From contig CAADRB010000001.1 in assembly GCA_900708905.1 (NCBI GenBank), positions 1,633,753-1,697,752 of the forward strand: DNA of 64,000 nt, in the 5' to 3' direction. A program made the translations under genes and the position numbers. Each line of letters opens with the position of its first letter. The stretch's first letter is position 1. The notes under the pieces are model-generated. The model saw nothing but the letters and a program-made list of their open reading frames with translations. It was not told where the DNA came from and searched no databases. Of the stretch, positions 37,758-51,900 are shown in pieces. Source of the stretch: Hymenolepis diminuta. Lineage: Eukaryota > Platyhelminthes > Cestoda > Cyclophyllidea > Hymenolepididae.

Positions 37758-39678
37758 TTGGTTCCTATTTTAACACCTCTCGTTGAGCAAAACAAAATAA
37801 TTTATTACTTTCCTTACCAAAGTTCAAGATGTGTTTAAAAACGCACAGTTCTCAATAGTGCACTAATTTGTGGGCAGGAAAAGTGCTAAACGAGCGCTAT
37901 GAATTAGGAAGAAAGTATCTTCACATGTTCCCGATGCTATTTTGTCCAAAAGTTCCTCTTTCATTGGATTCTCGAGGGTCCTTCCCTGGCTTATAGGCCT
38001 TCACTAGTTTCAACTACTTGCTAGCTTAACTATAAGTACATAAGGTTAAGAATGTACTAAGATAATGTAAGCTCATGTCATCCTACTTCCTCAGCACTTG
38101 CAACAGAATAGTAGCAATCAATTGATCCATAAGCAGTAAACATTGTGAATAAGATGTCGCCCTCCTATCTAGGTTAGGAATCGTGAAATTGGAGTAAGGG
38201 GCACGAAGCAGGGAAACAATCATTGAGTAAATACTACACATACCGAATCCAAAAGTAAAATGAGATCAGACTCTTTTCATATTCCATTTATATTCGCGGT
38301 ATCTCTTCTCCCTTTTGCTTATAGTTATCTCATTTCAACTGCTTCCCACAAAGAAACATCACATTTCTTTGTCTAGATGATGTGTTTAACTTAATTTCTT
38401 CCCAGCCTACTTAAGGACCTCTTTCATCAATACGTCCATTTTGTCGACTTTGATAAAAATGCACTAAATAAAAATAGAAACAAAGACGATCACGTGTCAA
38501 ATAGATCATTTTGTCTATTATACTGATATATTATTTTCATTTTGCACATAAACCAAGTTTATTGATATGCCACTAATATCTATCAGCACTCTAACACTAA
38601 CCCGTAGCACTAGTTTCGTTATCCGCCTGGCAGATCCGAACAGTACATGAATGCTGGGTGGTCCGATCACCTTAAACATCTACGTGTGGGATAAAACAAG
38701 CGCGCAAGGAAGAACTTGGCCATGCAACCCCTCGTCTTATATTTTGTCCTACCGCATGTGAAATTTCCTATAACTGACCCAGCTTCGAGGTAGTAGCGAA
38801 ATATCATTTTCAGACCTAAATACTGAAATTCTTACCTGAACAAAGAATGTCATATTGCATTAAAAGTAGTTGTGAAGCCTCACAGATCTCTCTCTTCAAT
38901 TTCCTTGAATTAGAAGGCTACGCATCCTGTTATCCTATTCCTACACTTTATGCAAACTTAAATAAATGAACACGAAAACTGTGATAATTAATGAGGCGTA
39001 TCTCATTGCAACTCATTCATTTCTGTGGTATAAAGAGCCTAAATTCATTTCCCCTACCACAAAAGTCAAAAGTCCAATTTAATTTTGTGGGAATTCCTTT
39101 GAGATAATTGTTTTTGACAATCAAACACGGTTATACGTTGGCAAGTATAAACCAGTGAATTTAAACATTCTTAGCACTCTGTTTCACCATGCCAGTTATT
39201 GTGCCTCTTATTTACATTAACGTTTATAAAGTGAATAAAATGTCTCCCTTTAAATTTCCATAATTATGAATTTTAAAGGAATTTAAAAACTTGCTCCCCC
39301 CAGCACAGTCAGTAATGCATTATCCCCATTCGAGAAATTCGTTAATACCACAAGAATGAATTTTAAGAAGTTCTATAGCCGGAAATGGTGCACATTTCAA
39401 CTGGTTCTAATAGGAATGCAATAAATTAAGGTCATGGTTTTGGTAATTACCGCGACAGATTTATTATTGGTTTAAAATTCGACTAATATTCAATTTGGTT
39501 TAAAATTTCACTTTATTTTCCTATTCCTCAACAATCCTCCAGCAATGCAAAGTATCAAAGTGCATGCCTTTCATAATTATATAATCTTGGAGTTGGTAAT
39601 GATTTTTTTCTTCCACTTAGATGCCTATAAAAAAGTGCAGTTTTAATTGTAAAAGGCAGACAAGAATAATTTGAGGCT

Positions 39679-40114
39679 TGACCCTCTATGCATTCCAATA
39701 TTACTCTTCATTCGCATCCTCTAAGATAATACTTCAGTTTCTCGTCCACAGAGCAGTGGACCCAGTGATATCTTTATGTCCCTATCACTCAAGCCCCCAT
39801 CTGTCATATCTAGACAAATTTCTCGATTCTCCTTCTTTTACAACTCTTCCGTTTCATTTGAAAACACATCTGCACTCATGCGTCAAGCTCGCCCTTGCAC
39901 AAGTGATTCATGTAAACTGTCTTTGTACTTCCACCCACACATCGCGTGGACACACACTTGTCATCCGCCTGCTCCTACACTGCCCTCTCATCGCCTTTGT
40001 TCCTTATCTCTCTCTCTCTCTCTCTCTTATCCGCTGAATTCTCACTGTGATTTTCGTCAATACATTTTGGTCAAAATAGCTTTTGGCCTTCCACCCTATA
40101 ATTGGTGTCAGCTA
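39679..40114 (+). mobile_element. LTR-like repeat R1, copy 1
   Basis: About 430 bp. The left border is defined by comparison with the 44.5-kb copy: both begin exactly at TGACCCTC, as an LTR begins with TG. It holds a (TC)n run at 40007-40027. At the right it has TTGGTGTCAG, which resembles the start of a primer-binding site just beyond a 5' LTR. ORFs across it (119 and 123 codons) are incidental: they overlap in different frames and no protein family is seen. Confidence 0.6.
40007..40027. repeat. (TC)n microsatellite
   Basis: About ten TC units inside repeat R1. This is the main length difference between copies: the 61.7-kb copy is interrupted and longer, and the 44.5-kb copy lost it together with neighbouring sequence. 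Confidence 0.9.
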
Positions 40115-43100
40115 TCACCCGTTGTTATCTTAACCCCAACAATATAATAAAGTGGCTCTACTATTTTTCATGACAAATATTACATTATCTATTTTGTTAA
40201 GACTTCAATTATTCATGGATAATTGAACACGTATTTTAAAGTCATTCCATCCAAGCACATTCCTCCTAACAAAACAGGAGAGTACGTACTTCAGGAAAAA
40301 ATGTTTCTTTTCTTGAATGTGCTAAGATACGAACCTACCAGGGTGTTAGCAGTACACTGGAAAATCATGTAATTCGCACCTCTATTACCTTTTCAAATGG
40401 AGCGATATAAAATGACTAAAAATCACGGGCAAATTATAAACTGAAATTGTAAGAAAGGTAGCCATTACATTTTTGGAAATAAATACTCTTCGTATGTTCA
40501 TATAGAGCATGATCTATTTTATTATGTGCAGTATTTGGCATCATTCACTCCTTTGTTTTCATTTTCGCCCATGGTAAAAGGAAAAACTGACATGTTAACA
40601 CACGAAATAGTAGCCTTTAAAGTATGAGCCGAAAACAACGGCTAAGGTAAGTATAAAATAAAGTCAGGATATTAATAGTGTTACTTTCTTAGAATTCTGA
40701 ATGCAGAGTCCAAATGTACGAGAGCATGATTTCCACTGCTCGGTCCCAGGTTTACTAAGCCTCGACGTTCAGCACTTCTTTACCGATTGATTCAATGTCA
40801 AGGTTGGTCACGTCACTTTGATTCACTTGTACCTTTTTTCAGTCAACTTAAGCATGGCGAAGCTCAACTAATTTTACACATGGTGAGATCTAACTTTAAA
40901 AAATAGTAAAGCGTTATTTACCGGCAAACTGAAAAACTTTTCCCATAGCCAAACGCATGAATAAAGCATCATTTTAGGGAAATAATTTCAATAAACTAAA
41001 TGATGATTTATCAGAATCCACAGGCGATCACATCTTTAATTTTTTAAAATATACTGGTATCGAACTTTAATTTTAAAATTCCTACTGAAATATGTAAAAT
41101 GATTTAAAATTATACTCAGTTTCAACTGTCTTTCTTTTAAAACTACTCTGAGTAGTGGGATGAAAGAAAGTGCCAAATTTTGTCATTTTTTACAAAATGC
41201 ATTAGTGAAATTTGAATTCATTTGTTCACCATTTTAATTAAGATTTAATGATTAGATTTGATTAAAACTTCATAAAAATTAGAAATCAATTTCATTTAAG
41301 CATTTTTAATAGCGGTTTAGAATTTGCCTTGTTTCATTCAACTATTTCTTTGTAGACATAGTAGACTTGATTTGAGGTAAATTTGTTCACGAAGGCAAAA
41401 CGTTTCAGTTTATTATTTGCTTACTTGTAAGAAAGGTAACATTTTCAAATTACGCTTCGGAATTCTACTTCTAATACCTCCTGCTTGTTTCAGTATAATC
41501 TAATATTGTCTTCATATCTAGCAGTACTGATTTTACAAACGGGCATTACATAAAGCCCACTGAGTCAAAATCGGCTGTGCACACACAAAATGTTTAAAGT
41601 CAGACGCTTGCACGATTAATTTGCCATTCAGACGTACGGAAAGAATTTTTTCAGCTTGCATGCTTAAAACTTGCTAATTTTCTCAAAGTTTTCTACAATC
41701 ACCGCAAGAAATGAAGTCTGATACATCGATATAAGTACCTGAGACCTAACAGTCTGCCGATATAAGAATTTTCAATAGAAAATAAAATAACTCATGTGCA
41801 CGTTTAAAAGAGTGCTTCAGCAGTTATTTTTGTGGAGAAGTAGCTTCATTGTTCCCTCCTTTTGTGAGAAATTCGATTTCTGCCTAATTTAACGACCATT
41901 TCACTAAATCCGTGACCTTCGGTTTAGTATATGAGTACCTTAATCGATGCAGCATAAAAAATGATTTATTTACCATTAAATATCTTGCAGTTTTAGAGGA
42001 TCGCAAATTTTCCCCTTCAAGATTTAACAGTTTGTGTTGAACACACTTAGTGCATTTTTTAAATAGGAAAATAGTTAAAATTAATATTTCCCAATACCGA
42101 ATTAAAACTGATCTCGTAATTGTACCCATCAGAAATTTATTCTTCGCGATCTCATTATTACTTGGCAATGCAAAAACATTTCGGTCGTGAAAGCATCTGA
42201 ACACAGGATGATAAAAGAGTTTAATATTAAGTAGGAAAATAGGACCGAAAATTATTACAAACTTCAAGAGGACGAGGAAGAGCAATAATGAAGAATGAGG
42301 ACGAAGAATAGGGAGACGTACGCACTACATGCGTTATGCAGGCAAGAAACTGGGTAACCACAATTGAAGCGAGATAAGTCGGTATCCTGCAACGGCAACT
42401 TCACGGTGTAGGAGGAAAAAATGTGGCAATTGCACTCTTTTTAAGCAAGCATCAAATTTAAAATGGTTAGTTTAGCATGTGGAAATCTATGGGGTTCCTT
42501 AAACTTTAACAAAATCATAGAATATGCAAAACACAAGCTCGTTTCGTACAAATATTACTTCAGAGATTAGCTAGTGCCACTACTTTACATAATTAATTCA
42601 ATCAAAGTAATTAATGTTTATCAACAATGAGATCAAATTTTTCATTTATGTTTATCTTCATTTATTTTTTCCCACTGTTAACGCATAATATGCGTAACTG
42701 TCCACAGCCAATTCACCGTAACCTTTCATGCAAATAGCATATAATACAATTTTGATTCGAAATATATTTGAATTTGTTATCAATTAAAGCTTATCATTGC
42801 AAAAAATGACTACTGAAATGTCGGTATTAAATAGCATTCACGAAAGTTGTCAAAGAAACGTTTTAAAAAATTCAACTGCTCTGATTTGGAAAATCAACAT
42901 TGATGGTTTTTTAAGTGTGTGATTGGGTCAATTATTGATCATACGATATTGCTCTCAGTGCCAAAACTCAATATAATGGTGATAACGTGTAATCATTGGG
43001 AATGCTCAATTTAAGAATTACTATAAGGTTGAAAATTTGGGAGTTATTTATGATTCAGTATTTTTAGAGTCTGGGTAAACTTTTCAGGTACCTTGGCGAA

Positions 43101-44458
43101 CGCCGCTATCCTGGTTAGGACCACTATCAATCACCAAGACCTTATCGTTTTGCATACGCCGGCTTGTCTACCAAAACTTCAGTGCAGACATAGATGATCA
43201 TCCGATAGCATTTCCTTCTCCCTACTTTTCCAACCCATTAATCGCCATGTCTTTAATCTTACATTCCCAGTTGGATACTAACCCTATTTTAACGTTTCAT
43301 TTGTTTACCGACTCTATCCATATACCCAGGTTTATCCCTCCCCCGATTTCGACTTCGACGTATCTCTTTGTTCTCTAACACACACCCACTCAACTCTCTA
43401 CTCCTCAACACCTACCCTCCAACTTTAGCGGTCAGGTCGTTCAGCCGGCTCCTCTCTCTTCTGCTTCGCAACTCTTACTTAATATTTCTCTCTGCCAATT
43501 TTCATTAAAGTGTTCTCGTTGCTAATTTGTGTCTTCTCTCTTACTCGTTATAGTTTGATAATTAATATTAATAGTGTTTGGGCTCTGCAGCTACTTAACT
43601 CTTGAGGAATTTTGACTACTCGGATATCTAAAGTCTAATGGTGCGGACGATTCCCATGAATTCTCCCTCTTTGGGAATAATCAATTTCAGCAAAAAAATC
43701 CTTATCGTCTTCATTTTTTTACGATCAGAATATTCAAGATTTGGACATTTGAAGTCTATTCTAGCAAGTTATATTTATGTATTCAGAAGAACTCTGAGAA
43801 AAGACATTTCTCTATTCAAAAATCAAACCTTACTAGTGATAGACATTAGTGAAATATTATTATAGCCTAATTTTTTATTGCGGGAAAGCAAGTGAAATCA
43901 AGAAAGTAAAAGTTAATTATGGATAAGAGGGAGGATCGAAAAGAAGATGTCAAAGACACGTATTTCATTAGACATTCATAATCATGTTGAAGACCATTCA
44001 GATAGTAGGCAGTTCACTTATCCATATTCCGAAAATCAAATTTCCTATTTCATCTCTTGAATTACAGACCAAATTCTTATCTACAATCTCAAGTGCTTAT
44101 TGACTTTAATGTTTAATCATAAGGTTGGCCTTGCCACTCTAATTGAATTCTTTTTTTCAAATGCCAAAACTGCAGTATTAACTTACATCCTCTTAAGCAT
44201 TTTGCATCACTTTAACGTGTCAGAGATTACAGAGCAGATTTCAACCGCATGTCTACAAAATTTTTTCTTGGAATCGTTTAAACAATATAAAATAACTTGG
44301 TGAGGTATTTCAGCGAAACTTCAATATGGTCTTAGATGGGTTTTCTTGATGTGTCTCGAATAATTTGTAATCGCTAAAATTCATCTTTCCTAGTAATTTG
44401 TTGCAGAGTGTGAATCATAAAGGCTAACCACAGTTTAGGAGCAGAAGACCAAGAGTCA
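40115..44458. other. Non-coding part of the left-arm extra segment
   Basis: Mostly AT-rich, without a supported gene. The 133-codon minus-strand ORF at 41884-42285 has AT-biased, low-complexity composition and no family. The patch 43080-43560 is pyrimidine-rich, with an ATTAAA site near 43505 followed by a TGTTCTCGTTG stretch, and may be a diverged LTR. Confidence 0.35.
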
Positions 44459-44822
44459 GTTTGGCCACAATGCATTGATGAAAATCACAGTGAGACTTCA
44501 AGCGGATAAGAGAGAGGGCAGTGTAGGAGCAGGCGGGTGACAAGTGTGTGTCCACGCGATGTGTGGGTGGAAGTACAAAGACAGTTTACATGAATCACTT
44601 GTGCAAGGGCGAGCTTGACGCATGAGTGCAGATGTGTTTTCAAATGAAACGGAAGAGTTGTAAAAGAAGGAGAATCGAGAAATTTGTCTAGATATGACAG
44701 ATGGGGGCTTGAGTGATAGGGACATAGAGATATCACTGCGTCCACTGCTCTGTGGACGAGAAACCGAAGTATTGTCTTAGAGGATGCGAATGAAGAGTAA
44801 TATTGGAATGCATAGAGGGTCA
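44459..44822 (-). mobile_element. LTR-like repeat R1, copy 2 (inverted, shortened)
   Basis: Minus-strand copy of R1. It ends at the same TGACCCTC border (44822 on the plus strand) but has lost about 40 bp around the TC microsatellite between GAGAG-type repeats. At diagnostic sites it agrees with the 61.6-62.1 kb copy rather than the 39.7-kb copy (for example CCGAAGTATTGTC). Beyond the TTGG(C/T)CTTC region it is strongly diverged. Confidence 0.75.
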
Positions 44823-47800
44823 TACTTTAGCATCATTTAGTAAAAAGGTAAGGATATCTTTAACTGATTTTTTATGTTTTCATGCTTGGAGGTATTTGCA
44901 TTCACAATTCGATATGTTGGTTTTTCTGTCTTATATATGTAAGATGCGATGGTCCACTAATGCGCTACCGCTGACTAGATCCAGAAGGGATGAGAAAAAG
45001 ACTAATTGAAACCTGATTAGTCAACTAGACAGTCTAGACCAAATATACTGATGCAGTTTAGACATTATTATTCCATAAGAATTGGGTTTGGTCTGATTGT
45101 GATTGAAACAATCACTCAATTTTTATGCTTGATGTGCACAATATTGATCATTAAGTTGACGGATCAATCAATGAGTGATGTGAACTGTTGTAATTATGAT
45201 ATGAAAGTGACATTATGATGGTGTGGCATTGATACTGCACTTCCAATATACAGTAAACCACTGTTCCTCTTCCTTTCATTTTTTTCAAAGCTAATAAGTA
45301 GTAGCATTGAACTGAATTTAGGTAAAAAATTCTTAGGTCTGCGGTTTATAAATATACTTTCTAAGGATTAGCAAAAAATAAATACATAAATGTTTTTCAC
45401 AATATTTAGTAGTTAGAGGATCTCTAGAAGATTTCACACCTAAGCGTAGTTTGATCCATATAATAAGTAGAAATAAACACATGTAAGCATCAAAATTTCT
45501 AATAAAAACTTTGAGCTTAAGTTTCAAACTTTATGGACCACAAAATATTATTTTTATTCCCATAATTAGTTGCAATTTTTGTTACCCACGGTGACAGAAA
45601 GCATTATACGATTTGCAAATGTGGGGATTAATGAAATTGGCCAACAAAGGTCCAGAAGTTGATAAGGAGAGAGAGGATCAGAGAGATGGAGATAACAACG
45701 TCCTGCTTTATTTAAGTTTTGGATTCGATTGCACCATTTTCAATAAATTGGTAGTTTGAGATTCAAAAGTCAAATTCAGCGATCTGTCCCCTGGATTTCG
45801 GCAAGTGTTTATCTACGGCTTTTTAATCATGTTGACTGGTTTTGCCTATTCATTTCATTTTTTCCCTTCCAGCGATTGAGTAGGAAAAATGAATTGACAA
45901 GATCTTTCAGTCTGAACATGGCACAGATGAGATACCAAAAATTAGGGTTGCAGTACTCTTTGAGCCATGTTCGCTCACGCAACTGATATTGAACTTTCAT
46001 ATATAAAGTCGCTATTTGTCAAAGTTGAGCAACAATACCAGTGATCGTTTAGTTAGCAAGCACAATTTTGTTTAATGCTTTTAACACTTTGGTGTCTATT
46101 GGAATTTCAACAATAATACCTAAAGCTAATTTCTCACTTGTGCTAAATTAGCATAATTTTAAAATTTTTCCTTAACTGTACAAACGGAACGTCCATAGTT
46201 AAATATTCAGGAAAATAACAATTTTGTTTTCACTGACAGTGAGCAGTTTCTTTTTGACCAGCCTTTGTATACGAATTTCGTTTTCGATTAAATATAAAGC
46301 ACTGGAGCCTTTCCCAACTTTGACCAATGATTTCAATTTAATGGCGGAATACCAACTTAGTAGACCGGCACACGGGAATATAATCATATTAGTAGGGCAA
46401 TAAAAGGGCATTAAATTTTTCAGTTTTTATTAATGTGAGAATGTTTTCGAGAATTTTTAAGCCTTACTGCAAGAAAGTTAATCTTAGAACTAAGTTCACA
46501 TAGAGTCATGACGCGTAAAGTGGTACCTCAAAGGATTCCTTAGGGAAGTCCGCAACAAAGAAGACTTTGGTTTGGGTTGTTATGGAGGTGCTCCCTAGTT
46601 CCTTACTCTGCAAACTCTCTTAATTATTCAATAATTAATAGGAATTTAAAGGAAGGCGTACAAATCATGGCTGAAACAAATCAGTTGGCTCGCCAAGAAG
46701 GTCGTTGACTTGACTGGTTGTTATGGCTAAAATAGCCAAAAATCCACCTTTCATCGCAAAAGCGTAAATTCCAGCCTCAAGAGAATGCGTATAAGACTTC
46801 CAACCATATTGCAGAAAAGAATGCAATCTTTTGCGTTATCAGCGGAATTACTTCTTTTTTAAGGAGCAAACATCATCAATGATTTTCAGTGCTCCGTTTG
46901 CAGTTAATTTGATTCGTTTATAAGATTATGGTTAAAAGGTCATATATAAGGTCATGCGTTTACGAGGAAAATAATTTCAATAGAAGCTCGTTAAGATAAC
47001 TTTTAACAAGCTGTATGAAATTATTCAAATATCGTATCTTTTCTCTGGAAAAATATCTGCCATCTTTAAGTTCTTCTAATATCCTGAAACGACCAAAATT
47101 ATGACAGATACATCCAAATTATCACTAGAGACTGGATTTCTGCAACAAGCAAGACTTCAGTGTTTACAAGTTAGTTGAAAGAGCAGTTTTTTAGCCTTGC
47201 TCGAGCATAGTAACGTCACACTTCATTAAATATGCAAATTTGAATTTCCATCTAGGTTCCATCACTGGTAAGTCAAAGTAGCAATCTGGTCGTTAAGCGA
47301 TTGCATAAAACTTTTACAAAATTTATAATACAGAATTGATTTACGATTTTCCTGCCACTCAAGATGACCTACATTAGTAAGTGCCAAGATAAATATACAC
47401 AAATGCACGGGTTGCATTGTAGTGGTGTTAGATTGATTCCTCCTAAGTTTGACAAAGTTACCCAAGATATGAATTTCTACTGGCCAAACTATGAATTACA
47501 TACATACTTTGACATAGTGCATACAACCTTACCATAAATTTAGGATTCGAATGATGAGGACTGAATATTATGACATCACGGCGTCAGCCCTTACCTTTTT
47601 TTGAAATTTGGGCAACTCAATGCCTCCGATCTGATATGACAAGCTTAAACGTAATTCCTCTACTTAGTCTATCAAATGGATATTTTGTCGAAAACGCAAT
47701 TATATAGTTTCAGTTGGTGTATTTTTATACATATATTTCGAATTTCAGAGGAGTGCACACTTCAAAAACATAAATTTAGCAGATTGAATGTCTGTAATTC

Positions 47801-50370
47801 GGTAAAGAAAATTTTAGAAGAAGAGATACTCTGCAAATTCGGTCACTTGGCATTAGTTAGGTAATATTGTTCTAAACTTATTCACAATCAAAAGTAGAAA
47901 AAGTAGATCGGTGGGATAAACGAGTACTGAGTACAATTTACTAAGAAAATGTTCTAATCATGTCAGAACGGCTGCTGCCAATAATATGGCGTTGAGGTGC
48001 TCTATTCCAAATGTCAATCAAGACTGAATAGCAATAAGATAGAAACTGTCGTTTGTTGACGAATGATGTTTGCAAATATTTTAGGAATTTACTTCGGCTT
48101 CGAGAGTTTCAAATTTCCCTTTCTATCAGTACCACCACATTTATTAGGCAAAATAGGCTCTGTACGTAACGTTCACGACTTACTGTTATTTGATGATGAT
48201 TGTTATTACTTCAGAGTGGGATGATATTTATTTGTGTATTTGAAGGGATTGGCTAATTGCAAATTATAAAAGAATACACTGACCTTCTTTTTACTCTTCA
48301 ACTGTTGTGCACACTATGTCAATCGGTCTGACTAAAAGATTTCATCCTTAAGACTATATACATATATATAAAGTTATTGCAAAAATTCGAGTTAGTTTTC
48401 TATAATTATGAAATGAAAGGTTTCCTACGATGTTGATATAATGACAATTATTTGAGATCGTTCAATTAGACTAAATACTAAATGAGAAGCCATTTGACCA
48501 AATATGTAAACCATTCTATGTCATTTAAAGAGCAAAAAGTAAATTCTAAAACCCAATTGATTTTAATTTGTGTATTTCGTTCTAATTACATTGGGAAAGC
48601 AGTAGATCAGCAGTGTCAGACAACTTCTCAAAGAAGTTAAAATTCACTTGAAATACTACAAAGTAAGTACTTTGGTAAAATTTAATAAAAATAAGTTAAT
48701 GATGGAATAACTCAGAAAACAATTTCGAACGAGCGTTGGCTATTTATAATAAATTTCCCTAAATAGTCATTTATGAAAAGGAATGAGGCTTTAAATATTT
48801 AAAGGCCTCTTGCTCAAGGTTGCTGACTAACTGATAGTGGAAAACTTGACTAAGGAGAAAGTTGAGCAGAAATTATAACTTAGTGAGAGCTTTGAGTGAA
48901 ACAGGTTATTGTTATTTCATATATGACCATCAAATGGAAAGTAAAAATCAGTGAATTTCAAATTCAGATGCGGAATTCATTGGTGAAATGAACAATTTTG
49001 TGGCCTGTCAACATTGAACTTGCCTGGTTTAACAAAACGAATTACAGGGCAGTTTTACTAAAATTTAACTTTAGAAAGGAAAAAGTCGGCACTAAAATAG
49101 TAAATATTAAATGTGTAACCTTTTGGCTACTTTAAACAGTAAATAAAATGGTAAAATCAACGAAAGCTACTCACACAGACAGCTTTAAAGAATACGTGAC
49201 TCTAACTCTGTAGATTGAATAGGGCATTGAGGACTACAAAGATCAGAAGACGGAAATGGATACAATAATATTTAACAGATGTTTACAGAGCAGGGAAATT
49301 TACAGTTGTAATTTCCAATTTGGATTTCATCCAACGGAAGGGTTCAAAGGAAAAGTGGATCCTCTTAATGTTTAGAAGTCTAATAAAGAAAATACATAAA
49401 AATTAATAGCGAAAACATGAAATCGATAATTTCGTCTCCCAATTTACAAATTCCCTGCATAAACAAATTACTGTTCAAATATTAACAAAATTATAGACTT
49501 TAAGTTTGAATTTGGTTTCCTTCCCCTAATTTCCTAAAATCGGATTTAATGAATAAATTATAAAAATGCCTGCCCGTAAAACTAACTAGAATATCCTTTT
49601 CGATTTAACTGTATATTAATGTCATCTGTGAATATAAAATAAATTAACATCCATTTAGGTTGTGGTGACTGCTAATAAAGCGGTTTAGATACTGCAAGTG
49701 GATGTATTTACATGAAAGAAATTGCTTAGAACTAGCATATCACAATTTTTCCGCATGACAATGCTAAATTCTTATGTAAATTTTCGTCATCAGATAGCAC
49801 TTCAACATGCGAAATAGTCTGACGGTGAATGAAATGAAGTACTTTATTTGAATTTAGATTCGTTAGATATTTTTTACTTTTCTATATGCAACACAACCTG
49901 CCTCGTATTATGTATTAGTTCAGAGATACATTTTTATTATTTAAATCCTAGGCATACGGAAGACTTCATATTTGCAATATTCAAGCTTTGTTTGCTTGTT
50001 TATTCATTGAATGATTGACCAGATCAAACAGACTTCTCTGCCTATGCATAGAGATAGATGAGATAACATGGCAGAGCTCACAGGTGACTACTTTCAGTAA
50101 TTATCCCAGCTTAATGCAATCAGTACAAATAATATAAATATTAACAACCGATTAAAAGCAAAATAAATTTTCTTTGATAACACTGAATACTGCATAACAT
50201 CTCTCAAGGCCTTAATAAATTTGTTAGAGTAATAAGATCAACAGTTCAGTTAACCAGAAAATTATTTGATCTCCGTTTTTTTCAAATTAGAATTTGGCCA
50301 TTTAAATAAAACAGTTATTTTCGAAAGTTGCACAAATGCAAATTTCTTTTAAAGTATGTATAATTCATCC
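44823..50370. other. AT-rich non-coding interval
   Basis: Only short AT-biased ORFs. The patch 46500-46760 is somewhat less AT-rich, with no readable family. Small TA-rich simple repeat near 48357-48371. Confidence 0.4.
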
Positions 50371-50377
50371 CGTAGTT

Positions 50378-50450
50378 TAATAACTGGTGTATCTGGTTAA
50401 CGCCCTTAGGCGGACATCAGTTGCATTTGAATCCCATTTTGCTAAATTCT
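50378..50450 (+). repeat. Possible tRNA-derived relic
   Basis: An A-box-like TGGTGTATCTGG (50385-50396) precedes a degenerate B-box-like GCATTTGAATCC (50423-50434) at tRNA-like spacing. The arms do not fold into a tRNA. An eroded SINE head is the likeliest reading. Confidence 0.25.
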
Positions 50451-50879
50451 TTGCGTTAAGGATTTTTAAATTGTCGTTCTGAAATAGCGTTTGCACCCTT
50501 TCAATACCACGTTTAGCTGTTAAAATAAACTCATATAATTATGAACGCAACATTGTTACTTTGAATTTATAATTCTCACTTTTTTGACAATTGGCATTAG
50601 ATACATGATTTCAAATAAGTTACAAGTTTTAAATAAATATTATTAGGTCAAATTGTTTTTCCCAGTTAAATTCTTATTAGCTTTCCGAATCGGCCTACAA
50701 ATTTGCGAAATCTATAACAACACGAAATTAGGCAGATTTTAGCAATTCACTCCAAATTCTATGTTTCACCATCCACTTAATTTAATAAATTTTGACAAAT
50801 ATGCAATATTTGCGGTAAATTATTAATTCGATTTTTCTTAGATAAAAATTTTTCATTTTTCTCTAAAACCCCGCAGCAG

Positions 50880-51900
50880 ATATTATTGGTTCATACGTTC
50901 GATCCGTGGATCTACACTGAAACTTTTGCGGGTTTTTCCATGACGCCAAACGAACGGGCCAATGATTGCATTGAATCTTTGGAGTTGCAGGATTCCACGG
51001 CTACGGGAAGTTACATGCGTCCAGATAAATCAACATTGGATCAGTTTTCAGCCTGGAAGTTAAGTCACATAGATTTTCGTGACGATGCATTCATATGATG
51101 ACACAAAGGTGAAGAGTCATTCGGTGCCTAAAGGGTAAAGGATTACAAATTGCTTCTGCCGCCTGCTTTTTTAATGACACAAGAATTTGCCTTTCAAAAT
51201 TTAAACAAATTGTTCATCCAGATTATTGAGACTCTGCGAAGAGTGTAAAAAGGAAATTTTCAGACTTCGACAAATGTCCTCAAATGAAGTAAAGGAGAAT
51301 TGGGTGACATTTTTGGACATCATAACTTTAGGTACGCCATGGATAGATGAACGATTCCTCGCATAGTCTCAGCAAGACAGAGATCAATATTAGATTAAGT
51401 AGCCTTAGTTTGAGAGCACATAAGGGAATCCATGGAAGAAGTTGGTGCAGCTAGTTGCCACGCTCCTCTTGAATTCTTTTCAGCAGCGATCAATACCGTT
51501 CCATTTGAATGAGAACCAGATTCATCATGATCGACTTCCCCTGATTCCATGTATTTATCAACCGTCTCTTAGAAGGTCAGACGAGCTTAAATTTATTTTG
51601 ATTGTGGTTGCACTGACCAATATATTTTGTGTACCAGACCCATGGGCATGGTGTCGGAATTGATGTGAACTGAATGACGCATGAGATTCGGCTTGGTTAC
51701 ACATTCTCTGGTTGATTTATGCAAGTTCTATGCATCATTGGCCGTCTGGACAAGAGTTGCAGTAGGAAATAGCAAAGGAGAGACAGGTACAACCGGAGAG
51801 AGAGGAAATATATTTGGTATAAGTCTGATGGCAGATTCAATAGAGACACCATGAGAGTGTTTATCTTCAATTTTTACAGAAAGAACCTCCTTTCTAAAGA
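50880..51900. other. Less AT-rich island with coding-like fragments
   Basis: Composition is clearly richer in G+C than either side. The plus-strand ORF 50886-51098 (70 codons, FDPWIYTETFAGFSMTPNER) and a minus-strand frame at about 51420-51570 (YMESGEVDHDESGSHSNG) both look protein-like but do not agree on strand. No family recognised. Eroded mobile element or pseudogene. Confidence 0.3.

Larger units (their letters stand above)
37758..40114 (+). repeat. Inverted-duplication block A (left copy)
   Basis: A 2,357-bp block repeated in inverted orientation at 61639-64000, with about 98% identity in the parts compared. The true left end may lie further left, because the other copy runs off the window. 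It contains LTR-like repeat R1 at its right end (39679-40114). The rest is non-coding, with no family recognised. The match stops abruptly after GGTGTCAGCTA at 40114. Confidence 0.93.

Noticed and set aside
39678..40147. Overlapping 119- and 123-codon ORFs, repeated at 44.5 and 61.7 kb
   Set aside because: They are open only because repeat R1 is C/T-rich. Two frames are open at once, the copies differ by frame-breaking indels, and there is no protein family.
41884..42285. 133-codon minus-strand ORF
   Set aside because: AT-biased, Phe/Leu/Ile/Lys-rich composition typical of chance frames in this DNA; no motif, promoter or splice support.
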